Positions 54,351-64,000 of a stretch of 64,000 nucleotides of DNA are shown one piece after another. Position 1 is the first letter of the stretch. Each line of letters starts with the position of its first letter. The notes under the pieces are model-generated. The model did no database searches and was not told the DNA's origin. It saw only the letters and a list, made by a program, of their open reading frames with translations. The translations under genes and the position numbers were made by a program. Source of the stretch: Oscheius tipulae (lineage: Eukaryota; Nematoda; Chromadorea; Rhabditida; Rhabditidae); the NCBI GenBank assembly GCA_037178975.1, contig JASJZH010000005.1:2976001-3040000 (forward strand), given 5' to 3'.

Positions 54351-55611
54351 TCAGATGCTGTAGACCAGGGCAAAAAGGACGGCGCAGAGGTATCTAGAAG
54401 ACATATTGAGAGGGATAAAGTAGGTACATACCTTATGACAAAGCTGCTTTTTGAGACAACAGTCGTCTCTACGACGACTACAGTAGTCGCATTGTCTTTT
54501 GCGGCAACAGTAGTGACAGCTGTTGTCGAGGAAGTCGATGTGGTCGTGGTCAGCCCGAATTTTTTCTCGAGAAGATTCACGAAGCAGTCTTTGATCTTCT
54601 TCTCCTTGTCATCCTTGGTCTTGAGAGCCTCGATGAGAGTCTGCAAGTCTCACCCATATTGTCTCACCAAGTGATTGTGATAAGGTGGTCAATCAAGAGA
54701 TTGTGAGCATCTCTGGTTCTCTTGCATTCAATCGTGAAAATCTTTCGCCTTTTACTAAAGATTTCCGTGCATGAGAACGCTTATGAGTAGAGTCAATTTT
54801 TGGAATCCCCTCGAAAGAGCGGGACACAAGTCTCATCTGAACAAATGCTGTCAAGGGGTACGGAAATCTCTGAAAGTCTGAACTAGATCCCAATGAGGCA
54901 TACTGTCGTCTTGTCTCTGTCAACTTGTCACTCTTTTTTCGACCGGCCTATTCTTTATACCCATGTCAACTCTTATGAATGTGTCTCGGTCAGTATACTC
55001 TGCCAGTCGACCCGTATCTGCTATTTCTGTCTCCCCTGTTTCTATTACGTGTCTTTTTATCCGACTCAGTCTGCCTGGCCTATCATGCCAACTTGTCACC
55101 TAGCGTCCCTCTAATTCATGTGCCTGTCTCCCTGTATCCTAAATCTACAACATCAGAAACTTTTCAGTAAAGAACTGAACTGTGAAGCTGGCATCTGATC
55201 GTTTGACAGCTCAGACACGTGATTTTAAAAGTATAAACAGACAGGCTCACAGAACTTGTAAGTGGACAGTTACCTTGATAGCCATGTTGGGAGTATTGCA
55301 CTTCTCCGTCAGACATTCGCATTCGACCATGTTGTCTCTAGGATTAATTTCGCAGCCGGTGACGTTGACTCCCTAATTTTGGGTACTTCAGCACTGTCAA
55401 CCCATACCTTTCCAGCCCGGGAGGCAATGACATCGACGGTTTCCTCCTTACACTCGCCGTCCATCATCTCAAAGTGTATTCGACAGACTGCAGTCTCTTC
55501 GGTCTTGACTTCAGTGACTGTTCCTTTGTGGAGAATGTCTCCATTAAAGCAGACGATATCTGCGGAAACCACTCCAAGAAGGAAGAAGGAGAAGAGGAGG
55601 AGAGAGTTCAT
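54351..55611 (-). CDS. GPI-anchored three-finger (Ly6/LU-like) surface protein
   Basis: Exons 55408-55611, 55274-55372, about 54432-54642 and 54351-54393 join in phase. They encode a signal peptide (MNSLLLFSFFLLGVVSA), a cysteine module starting DIVCFNGD and closing VTGCEI...CECLTEKCN, which fits the C-C...GC...CxC-x4-CN pattern of Ly6/uPAR three-finger domains. A helical segment follows (LIEALKTKDDKEKKIKDCF), then a Thr/Val-rich linker and a hydrophobic C-terminus (YLCAVLFALVYSI) after a small-residue stretch, as in GPI-anchored proteins. It likely sits on the outer cell surface; the ligand is unknown. Intron 2 contains a U5 snRNA gene on the opposite strand. Confidence 0.75.
54653..54666 (+). 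promoter_or_regulatory. PSE of U5 copy 3
   Basis: CCCATATTGTCTCA, 58 bp before CTCTGG of the third U5 gene. It overlaps the intron/exon 3 border region of the opposite-strand gene. Confidence 0.7.
54709..54827 (+). ncRNA. U5 spliceosomal snRNA, copy 3
   Basis: Nearly identical to copy 1 (CTCTGGTTCTCTTGCATT; CGCCTTTTACTAAAG; Sm site CAATTTTTGG; hairpin CCCCTCGAAAGAGCGGG). It lies within intron 2 of the GPI-anchored protein gene, on the opposite strand. Confidence 0.93.
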
Positions 55612-55708
55612 GACTGTGACTGTAGCTGTTGGCGTTTGAGGCCGGCTCGAGGCGGACGTTTTCCCAACCGTTAGGCATCGTTCAATAGGCACATTAGTCT
55701 CATACATG

Positions 55709-55751
<43 letters not shown>

Positions 55752-56733
55752 GAAATTATATTGGAATAAATATTGAGTCAGATCTGAAGAAGGAAAACAG
55801 GAGAAGAAAGGGTGTTGTTCCAGACAGAAGGAACTGTATGACTGAAGCTGATAGAATGATACCTTAGAACTGGGAATTCGCTGACAGATTGAACTGCGTC
55901 CAGTACGTTGACTCTCCCTGACTCTTAACCAGTTCACTTGACTCATACTCTCTAACTGAACTCGTCAGTAGTTGTTAGGGGGCTGCGTGACTGAATCTGA
56001 TAGAGACAATTTTTAATCTAGTTCAGTACGTTCTTCTTAACTTATCCCGGCTCTTTATTAGTTCACTTGACTCAAACTCTCTGACTAAACTCTTTATAGC
56101 AGTATCTAGTCATGGGACAAAGAAACTCGACTCACAGTCACTTTAAAGTTTCTGACTGAAGTCTCAATGCTAAACTGTACTGACTAATACTACGTAACTC
56201 CTAGCTTCCAATCCAACAAACATGTAACATGGCCTGAAAAGTCATTCCCAAGGAACTCTTGACTCTTTCTTTCTTGTATTTTCTGTGAGTACATATTTCA
56301 AAACGAGACTGGGTAGTCATCAAAGCTCTTTCCAAAATTCCACGATCAGCTCAACTGTCAGCGATATGGGCTCACAACAGTCTTCCACAACGGAGGCAAT
56401 ATTCTGGCTTATGCATCTTTCAAACAAAACGCATATAACATTTTGAATGGCTAGTAACAGTATCAGTGGGTGGATGTATCCAGACCGAGCAAGTTTCAGT
56501 CCAAAAAGTCGTTTCTGTACTCTCTACTGACTCTCTTTCTAAAACCTCAAAGGACAGACTCAGACCTTCACCCTGTCTGACTGTCTCTTTCAGTACCCAA
56601 AACTAAAACTGTTGATGAACTCACTGGAAGAAGGGATCTGAAATAGACATTTATGGGTCAGAGAGCTAGAATCTCATGATCATGACGACAGCATCTTCTA
56701 GTTCGTCGAGTGGAAGACTTTCTATAGAGTTCG
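55612..56733. repeat. Intergenic: (GA)n and a diverged tandem repeat
   Basis: (GA)n occupies 55709-55745. At about 55880-56110 a unit of roughly 130 bp is repeated twice with divergence (shared words CAGTACGTT, CAGTTCACTTGACTCA and AACTCTCTGACTAAACTC). GACTG/GACTC words continue to 56600. No coding exon is supported. Confidence 0.55.
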
Positions 56734-57049
56734 TCAGGGATTTCGATGTCGGCCGGTCTTTTCGGACTGCTTGTGATTGGCCGTGCCGGTGGAGACGGAA
56801 ATCATGGCGTCCATATCATCTCCCTTGCTCACGACCATCGAGTACGGATAGTGAAGCATGCCCGGCGGCAGATTCGGCCAGAGCAGCCTTCAGACCTTTG
56901 TAATGCGCGTCGTCGATGAAATACTTCTGATGCATGGTCAGAAGATTGGTGTCCTTCGCGAAGCGGTAGATAATGTTGCTGGTCGAACAACTGCTGGCCG
57001 CTCTCTGACACGTCAGGTTTGATGGGAAGACTTTCAGAAGAATTGACAT
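56734..57049 (-). CDS. Small hypothetical protein with one frame break
   Basis: The ATG at 57049 gives MSILLKVFPSNLTCQRAASS, which looks like a mitochondrial presequence, then NLLTMHQKYFIDDAHYKGL and KAALAESAAG. In a second frame the sequence goes on as MLHYPYSMVVSKGDDMDAMI to a stop at 56734. Codon use is consistent in both parts, so a single-base indel near 56850 is likely. The family was not recognised. Confidence 0.4.
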
Positions 57050-57172
57050 TGTTTTTAGAGGAGGTAGGCTACTGATTGATTCAAATCTGTACATACCATA
57101 GTTTTGAAGAGTAGACCAAGTTGCCACTAATTAGAGGCTTCTGTAACTTCCTTGAAATCTCGCAGATATCTA

Positions 57173-57668
57173 TTTTAAATTGTCCTCGCGTCTCTGTCTG
57201 TCTGTCTGTCTGTCTGTCTGAAGCCCTAATTGACAATTAGTGTGCACTATTTTGTGCGCACACTAATTGTTGGCAAGTCAAGCCAAATCGAGTCAGTTCG
57301 GGAAGTAGCTTCGTTGGGAGGACGTTGCTCCTGTCACGGTACCTCGATTGGAGGGAAAGGGTCACGACAGTTGGACAGAAGGAAGTAGAAATCGAGCAGT
57401 TTTGGAAGAATCAAATTATTACTGGCATTAAACCCCAAGAAGCAATAGCATTACTTGGACAGGGAGTTAGGTTGAGGAATGGGAAATGGGTTCAAAGAGT
57501 GAAAGGGAAGTGGGTTTGAGGGATAGAAAGTGGGGTCAAAGAGTGAAAAGTGAGTTTCACTTATTAGAAATGACATCAGCAATCGTTTTTGCTGGGGAAA
57601 GGGCAAGGTAGATATGCCTCAAGGGGCCCAACAAGTTAGGCTACCGCCCCGAAGAGGCGGCAGCCTAG
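57173..57668 (+). mobile_element. Hairpin-ended repeat element, full copy
   Basis: It starts at TTTTAAATTGTCCTCGCG with a (TCTG)n tract, then a palindromic block ATTAGTGTGCACTA...GTGCGCACACTAAT, GTTGCTCCTGTCACGG, and near its end a hairpin GTTAGGCTACCGCCCC/AGGCGGCAGCCTAG (57628-57667). The same order, reversed, is found in the GH45 intron. No ORF with transposase features. Confidence 0.75.
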
Positions 57669-57972
57669 TTTGTCTATTTTAAATTCGCTCGCGTCTCTGT
57701 CTGTCTGTCTGTCTGAAGCCAATATTGCCAATTAGTGTGCACTATTTTGTGCGCACACTAATTGTTTGCAAGTCAAGCCAAATCGAGTCAGTTTGGGAGA
57801 TAGCTTCGTTGGGAGGATGTTGCTCCTGTCACGGTACCTCGATTGGAGGGAATGCGGACAGGTTGAAGTGGGAGGAAAGGGACAGTTGGACAGAAGAAAG
57901 TAGAAATCGAGTAGTTTTGGAAGAATCGGATTATTACTGGCATTGAGCCCCAAGGGGCGATAGCATTACTTG
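57669..57972 (+). mobile_element. Second copy of the hairpin-ended repeat, 3'-truncated
   Basis: It follows the first copy head to tail (TATTTTAAATTCGCTCGCG, (TCTG)n, ATTAGTGTGCACTA..., GTTGCTCCTGTCACGG). It is very similar to the first for about 200 bp and ends near CATTACTTG without the terminal hairpin. Confidence 0.75.
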
Positions 57973-57978
57973 TTGTTC

Positions 57979-59060
57979 CAAATGTTTCGCACTCTTCCCA
58001 AACTAGAAAACTACAAATTGCTCCGAATTAGAAGGAGAGCAGCATTATATAACTTTCGCAAATTAACAAAGTTTTCGAGACCCTTCTATTCTCCATCAGA
58101 ATCCTCACACGATCTCATCAATACTCTTGACAGTTCTCTCCCGTACTCCCTCGGCAATCAAATATCTCTCCTGTACCGTCTCAGCCAGTCTTATATGGAC
58201 AGACACTTTTTCGAATTGGACGGGAAAGTTTAACGCTACAGCAAGATATGACCGCATAACAAGTTAACTTTACTTTATGTTCCAGGTTCAATTAACTGTC
58301 AAACGAGGGATTCCCATGCTTCTTCGAGACCTTTCGATTGTCCTTTGCTCTGTCTCTGTCTCCCTGGACCCATCAAACGAAGCCAGCTGTTGCCTCTTTT
58401 CTCTCGAAATGTGGACACTCGGTCATGTTCTTCTGTGCCTTTTTCAGCCAGACAGCTGGTGTCTTTCACTCTTGAAGAAATCTCTATTGCAACATCTGGA
58501 CAATGCACAAGGATCAAGCTGGGGGAAGCAGACACAAAGAAACAGAAAAGCCTAAAAACTTTCAACTTGTTCGCCTCAAGAGTCCAAAATAGAAACGGAA
58601 ATCGGGTAAACGTTCTTTGGCTTGACATCCCAGTCATACGTGATCAAAATTTTACACAGGACAATTTTCAGAAATAGCCTTTCCACATGATCTCGAGGAG
58701 ACGGGAGATCGTATTGAGCCGATAGACTGTCAAGGCTTGACAGTTCCTAGACAGACAGTTCAGGGAAGGTTTGAGCAGTCAGTCCTATTTCAAAAACATG
58801 GAATACCAATCAGTGGCCGGACCAAGTTGACAGTTCTGACTAGACTCTGACCTGCGGGTCTTACAAGTGACAGTAGAACTTCTGGACAGTATTGGCAATT
58901 TCTAGACGGTATTAGTACTTTCTAGATACAAGACCGGGTCTATATTATATGTACAGATCCCTTTCAATGGTTCTACATTCACTTCTCTATACCTGGAAGA
59001 TTCTGTTTCAGTGCCCAGTGCATCACTACCTTTGTGAAGAAACTTCCAGCGTAGAGACTA
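57979..59060 (+). CDS. Possible multi-exon gene, unrecognised
   Basis: Open segments at 57979-58233 (KLENYKLLRIRRRAALYN, SHDLINTLDSSLPYSLGNQ), 58290-58640 (SFTLEEISIATSGQCTRIKL, NVLWLDIPVI) and 58669-58729 (IAFPHDLEETGDRIEPIDCQ) can be joined through short introns. A TTTCAG acceptor at 59010 suggests a last short exon. The protein has several cysteines and no clear domain. A TGACAG-rich intron at 58735-58960 resembles those of other genes here. Confidence 0.3.
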
Positions 59061-59931
59061 CTTTTTATCGAAGCTCAGGAAAGTTCTGACTCTGAGCTCC
59101 AATCTCCCGATTGGAAAATCCTGGACAGTCCCTTCTACCTTCTGTCTATCGTGTCTATCCTCAGATTTCCCTAATCTCGCATCTCAAACCCTCCTCGGGA
59201 ATGTCAGATATTCGTTGAAAAAGAGTGACCAATCTATGTGGGTAGGAGTCCAGGAAAAGCTCTCGACTCCGCCCTGGTCTCTGACGTCTATTACAGTCGC
59301 CAAAAGGAAGAGTGTATATAAGAACCGGTAGGGTCGGAAATCAGGCCATTTCTCCAGTCGGGATATTCTAGTTCCTGGATTTCTTTTCTGCTTTTTGCCC
59401 ATCCTTTGCGTGTCTCAATTTCGGTCATTTTCTCTCTTGGTCTTCATTGGTTTCCTCTTTCCTAGTGAATTTTTCTGATAGATTCTCAAAATTAGCCCCT
59501 CTTGCGGTACAGCCAATGATTACAGTAACCCGAAAGCTGTGTCGAATTGCTCTTCAGCTTCCGATCTATGAACTTCTTGAACATATGAAACTTCTCCAAG
59601 TTCTTTTTGAAAGTTTCCCCAAAACCTCAAGACTTCAAGACCTGTTCCTTGTTTATGTTTTTGCTTTCTCTCCCTCCTCGAGGCTTATTCTTGGCCAATT
59701 TTGTCTCGTCATGGCACAGGATAAGCCCTAAATTACAGTCAAACCCATGTTTTCGGTGGCAATAAGGGGAAAGCGCTTCTTGATTTCTCTTTGCCCTTTT
59801 TTAGCTGACTTTCTTTACTGTCTAAGCTATTTGTCCTTTCAACTGCCTTGAAATTCCAACCTTTTCTATAGTGAGACAGAACGAGACAGGGACAGTCAAC
59901 TTGGGATTTTCCTGACTTTATTGTTCTCTTT
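59061..59931. other. Intergenic, presumed promoter of the CBM14 gene
   Basis: No ORF with features. It ends at TTTTCAG (59929-59935), directly before CC-ATG of the CBM14 gene, a probable trans-splice acceptor. Confidence 0.4.
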
Positions 59932-59937
59932 TCAGCC

Positions 59938-62900
59938 ATGCTGCGGCTGGCTTGGATAATCCTCACTGCAGTTCCAGCCCTGCTGGCAGGTAAGACTCCT
60001 TTCCTTTGCTGGAAAAAAACGTTCTTTAGGGCCAGTAGTGGTTCCCGACGCCTCGACTACCGAAGCTACACCCGTGACCTCAATTGACTGTTCCAACCGC
60101 GACAACGGCTTCTACTCGATAGGATGTACTCAGAACTTTACCGAGTGTCATTTAAAAAAGGCCTACAATAAGCCCTGTCCCAAGCACCTCTACTTCCATT
60201 CCCGTCTCGGCCGCTGCGAGTACAAGGTCGACATTCCGGAGTGCAGGAACCCGAGCCAATCCGCTGGTATAATCTTCGCCTCGCCCCCAGAGTTCCAGTG
60301 CGGAAATAGAACTGACGGTTTCTACAGTCATCCCCACATTCCGTGTGACAAGAGCTACTACGTCTGTCTGAAGGGACATGTCATGAGAATGGCGTGAGTC
60401 TTTTCACTGTATGTGGCAGTCTTGAGTCAAGTTTTTGGGACCATGGTGACATTTTTCAGCCTTGTGATGTTCTGGAAAGTTGTAGCTCTTTGTCTGTTCT
60501 ACAGCTTTGCACAAGATAGCTCAGCTGAAAAATGCGGTTTTGGCCCTGGAAATTCGTGTGAAACTATGGCGGTTGTAGCTTTCACATTTCGGGCAGCTGT
60601 CTAGCTGTGGAGGTTGTGGCCTCCATATTTGTGACATGTCTAACTGTAGCGGCCATTGTGCTATGTCTCTCCCCTACTACTGTCTCGTCATGTCGAATTT
60701 CCCTACAAGAACACTGCCTCAAAGACACTTTTCAGTTGCGGTTACCAGCAATTCTACGACGTCGTCAAGCAGCGCTGTGAGTTCAAGTCTCGTGTCCCTG
60801 CCTGCAAGGGAAAGCAGATCAGGTAGTCTTTCGAGTTTTCTGTCAATTGTCTGTCATTTCAGCGGTCGTGATTATACTCTTTCCGAAGGATCCCAGTCTA
60901 ATCAGGCCCCGGCAGCTCCTTCTCAGGTCCCCTACGGGCAGCAGACCTTCTCTCAGGACCAGACAGCTCCTCCAGCTCCTCCTCCGGCCGAGATCACCTC
61001 GAACAAGGTCACTCCCAATGTCCAGCCTCATGAGGGAGCTCCGGATTGTGCCAACTTGGCTGACGGAGTCTTTGCCGATACCAAAGTTGCCTGCTCTCGT
61101 TTCTTCTGGAAGTGTGCCCATAAGACTCTCTTCAAGTACGAGTGCCCCTCTGAACTATTCTATGACAAGGAAGTCGACCGCTGTGATCACAAGAAGTTCG
61201 TCCCGATGTGTGGAGGAACCAGACCGTGAGTTTCGGCTGTCAACTTGAGGAACTTGTGAGTTTAGGGCTACGACTCCCACTCCCCCTGCTCAAGACTCCG
61301 TCCCGGTCGACTTTGACTGCTCTGGAAAGGTGACAGTTTGTCCAGGACTGACTCATTAATGTTCAGACCGACGGCTTCCATGTGAAGAAGCGATGTGACT
61401 CTACCTTCTACTCTTGTCTGGCCGGAACTACTCAGCGTCTTACCTGCTCCGCTGGTCTTTCCTTCGACGACCGTGTCAACTACTGTGACTACCCTCTGGC
61501 TTGTCAACAGGACAGACCCGAGACCACCCGTCCCCCGATGGATCAGAGCTACAATGTCATCCAGTCCGATCCCACAGCCGCTCCTCTCCCCTCGGTCGAC
61601 TTCAGCTGTGTCGGCAGGAACGATGGTCGCTTTGCTCTAGGCAAATGTATCAACGACTATGTCGTCTGTACCAACGGCAATGCCATGAAGATGTCCTGCC
61701 CTGCCAGCCTCCTGTTCGACGGAACACACTGCAACTTCCAGGACGTCTGTATGTCTCCTCCTTCTACTGCCCAGACTGCTGATGTTCCTGCCAATCCCTA
61801 CGGATCTGTGCCTCAGATTCCTCAGGACGCCCCTTGTAAGTCGCCCTGACTTCCAAAAAATCTTAGTTTTTCAGCGTCTCCCAAGCCTCCAAGCTACAAC
61901 CCAATCCCTACTGTTCCTGTCCGTACCACTACCTCTCCTCCCACCTACGCTCAGACTCTTCCGGCCAGATCCGAGCCCCAGGCTGGTGGCGTCAACTGCG
62001 TCAACTTGGAGAACGGACCCCAGGCTTCTGAACGTTGCAGTAGCAACTACGTGGTCTGTGACAACGGCCTTACTGTTCGCCAGTCTTGTCCCCATGATCT
62101 TATCTACAATCCGTATGAGAAGTCGTGCGACTACAAGGAGAGTGTCGAGGGATGTGGAAATGGAAATAATGTCGGACAAGATGTTCCTCTGGTCCCTGTT
62201 GCCTCGACCTCTGCTCCCCAACTGACAAATCCTTACGGACAGGCCAAGCCCAGTCAGGACAAGAGTAAGTATTTGTACTCTTTTCCAGATTAGAGAGACT
62301 TTAAGCCGCTGACAAGTGTGCCAGCCTGGCTGACGGAATCTACGCCGAAGGCTGCAGCAACTACTACATTCAGTGCTTGCGCGGAATCAGCTACAAGCAG
62401 GACTGCCCCGCTGGACTGTTCTACAACAGGAAGACCGAAATATGTGATCACAAGCAACGTGTCCGTGCCTGTGGAGGAAAGGAAGAGATCAGCCCGGTCC
62501 CCACTGCCTCTCTCACTGCCGATGCTCCCGCCTACGGAGTCGGGTCTGCCAATGACCAGCCTCAAGTCAACAGTAAGTAAATAGAGAAATAAAGATGAAG
62601 AGAGACAGAGAGACAGAGACTTGACCCGATTCGTATTCATTCTTTTTTAGCCGGAAACCAGTGCACTGAGACATCAATCGAGAACTCTGGCTGCAATACC
62701 TTCTACTTCCAATGTGTCTTCGGTAAGATCGCCAGAGTGAGTCTCACTAATTTTCCGGTCATTTTGTAACTCAGATGCAATGTGCCCCCTCTCTTTACTA
62801 CAACCCGGACGAGCACATCTGTGACTGGAAGAAGAACATCGTCGCCTGTGGAGGAACTGCTCCCACCGCTGCTGCCGCTGCTGATGAGGCTGTCCAGGCC

Positions 62901-64000
62901 ATCCCCTACTCCCAAAAGACCGGAACCATCTTGAACCAGGATTCTGAAGGTGAGACACAGTCTTTTGTTTTCCAAAGGTTCATTTTCAGCCGACAACTTC
63001 TGCATGAACAAGGACAACGGCTTCTATGCTGCCGGTTGTCAGACATTCGGTTACGCTTGCGTCGTCGGCTCCACCAAGAGGTTCAACTGCCCTGGCGGAA
63101 CCTACTTCAATCCCGACAACAACAAGTGCGAATGGAAGGAGAATGTTCCTGTTTGCGGTGGAACCAGTCCGACTACTGCTGCTCCCGCTCAGAGCCCACC
63201 AGCTGTCGCTGCTGCTGGAGGATATAACAATCTCCCGATTGCTGAGGGAGCTGGAGCTCTTGCTGCTGACATCCCGCTCAGTAAGTTCTGAGCTTTCTCC
63301 ACCAAAAGTTGACAAGCAATATCCTGTCAAGAGATTAGGCTTGAGGCCTCCTGGCATACACTGACATGCATATGTAGGCCGACACAGAATTCAAGCGGAC
63401 AGGTTGACAAGTTCAACCTTCTGTTAAGAGATTAGAAAGTTAGAAGACTCTGACAGGAACCTGACATGGGAGCAGAACTTCCTGAGTTGGTTCACAGAAA
63501 TTCAACTTGACATGGACAGAGACTGGCTGTATTGACAGCATTCTGGTTGACAGATTGACGTGAACCGAATGATATGACCTAATAACAAAGTGTCTTCAGA
63601 GCCCTTCTGTGAGCATCTGGCTGACGGATATTTTGCTGACGGCTGCAACTCCTTCTTCTACTACTGCCGGAGCGGAGTCACTCAGAGAGTATTGTCTCTT
63701 TTTTTCGGATTGAAGCTCTATTTCAGCTAAACTGTCCCAGCGGAACCTTCTATGACATCAGAAAGAAGGATTGCCATCGTCGCGAGGACGTTCCTGCCTG
63801 CAACAGTCAACTGGTCGAGACTACCCAACAGCTTGCTCAGAGCCCGTAGGTCTTTGTTCTCTATAGAAAGGGTGATGGTTTCAGATCTGTCCCCTCGTCT
63901 TCCTACGGCTCTCCCGCTCAACAATCTCCTCCCAGTCAGCCTTCATTCGACTGCAGTGGTAAGCAGGACGGTCTCTATTCCCTCCCCGAGTGCACTCCCA
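59938..64000 (+). CDS. Secreted multi-CBM14 chitin-binding protein (CBD-1-like), 3' end outside window
   Basis: Signal peptide MLRLAWIILTAVPALLA, then exons 60030-60393, 60736-60822, 60863-61225, 61266-61329, 61367-61835, 61875-62264, 62306-62572, 62651-62736, 62775-62949, 62990-63280, 63600-63688, 63727-63845 and 63885 onward, all in phase. They encode at least eleven CBM14 (peritrophin-A) modules, each with six cysteines and a typical DGxY/F start (CSNRDNGFYS, CANLADGVFAD, CVGRNDGRFALGKC, CASLADGIYAEGC, CEHLADGYFADGC). Linkers are Pro/Ala/Thr/Gln-rich. CBM14 binds chitin; C. elegans CBD-1, with about a dozen such modules, is an eggshell/vitelline-layer component. A similar eggshell role is inferred; a cuticle or pharyngeal-lining role is possible. 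Confidence 0.9.
60394..60735 (+). repeat. Intron with a dispersed AAAGTTGTAGC repeat
   Basis: GGAAAGTTGTAGCTCTTTG followed by CTACAGCTTTGCA (60475-60515) matches cores at 28255 (+), 49100-49160 (minus) and 54050-54110 (+). The copies share about 50-70 bp with divergence. No terminal repeats were found. Confidence 0.6.
63281..63599 (+). repeat. TGACAG-rich intron
   Basis: This 319-nt intron of the CBM14 gene contains many GACAG/TGACA/CTGTCA words (TTGACAAG, CCTGTCAAG, GGACAGGTTGACAAG, ATTGACAGC, GTTGACAG). The same word enrichment marks introns or gaps near 16560-16690, 41590-41830, 42690-42960, 47280-47500 and 58730-58940. Confidence 0.6.

Noticed and set aside
57190-57230. TCTG repeats as a CRISPR-like array
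   Set aside because: Simple 4-bp microsatellite in a eukaryotic genome with no spacers.

Overview
The window reads as nuclear DNA from a nematode. The evidence is: spliced genes with many short introns (about 32-50 nt, ending TTTCAG or TTAG); several nematode-type serpentine receptors (Srh-, Srd- and Srg-like); a nuclear receptor with the nematode-style P-box [10 protein letters not shown]; a multi-CBM14 secreted protein built like C. elegans CBD-1; a HAR-1/CHCHD2-10 homologue; three U5 snRNA genes; and TTTCAG acceptors just before ATGs, as expected for spliced-leader trans-splicing. A spliced, secreted GH45 cellulase-like gene opens the window. Among nematodes GH45 is best known from the fungal/plant-feeding Aphelenchoididae (Bursaphelenchus and relatives), where it is regarded as horizontally acquired, so a relative of that group is a reasonable but unproven guess.

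Layout. 0-2.4 kb: GH45 gene with a transposon-like repeat in its intron, then nested copies of a small TA-flanked inverted-repeat element. 2.8-4.8 kb: two opposed serpentine-receptor loci, one with frameshifts. 5-12.4 kb: an ankyrin fragment, the 3' half of a kinase-like gene, and a P-loop GTPase-like/ankyrin fusion gene with a degraded phospholipase-A2-like paralogue on each side. 13.1-17.4 kb: a serpentine-receptor remnant, a nuclear receptor with a MITE in an intron, and an internally deleted Ran-binding domain. 19.3-22.7 kb: a secreted VWA protein and a convergent Srd-like receptor whose introns hold tRNA-derived sequences. 25-26.4 kb: a small R-SNARE, a 464-bp MITE and an SLC6 transporter fragment. 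26.5-41 kb: a gene-poor stretch with two U5 snRNA genes and repeated snRNA-promoter-like motifs. 41-51.3 kb: a membrane-protein block with a FRPR-like neuropeptide receptor, an Srh-like receptor, a single-pass protein and two paralogous 7TM proteins, plus an intron-containing tRNA-Thr. 52-59 kb: the HAR-1 homologue, a cysteine-rich membrane protein, a GPI-anchored three-finger-like protein with a U5 gene in its intron, and a repeat cluster. 59.9 kb to the end: the CBM14 protein, which runs off the window.

The genes do not form one pathway. Most are chemosensory or neuropeptide receptors and small secreted or surface proteins. Conserved genes (GH45, nuclear receptor, VWA, neuropeptide receptor, HAR-1, CBM14, U5) look intact, whereas members of expanded families (Srh, PLA2-like, ankyrin, Srd, SLC6 fragment) often carry one-base frameshifts. 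Exon boundaries were worked out by hand from frame and splice-site logic and should be treated as models.
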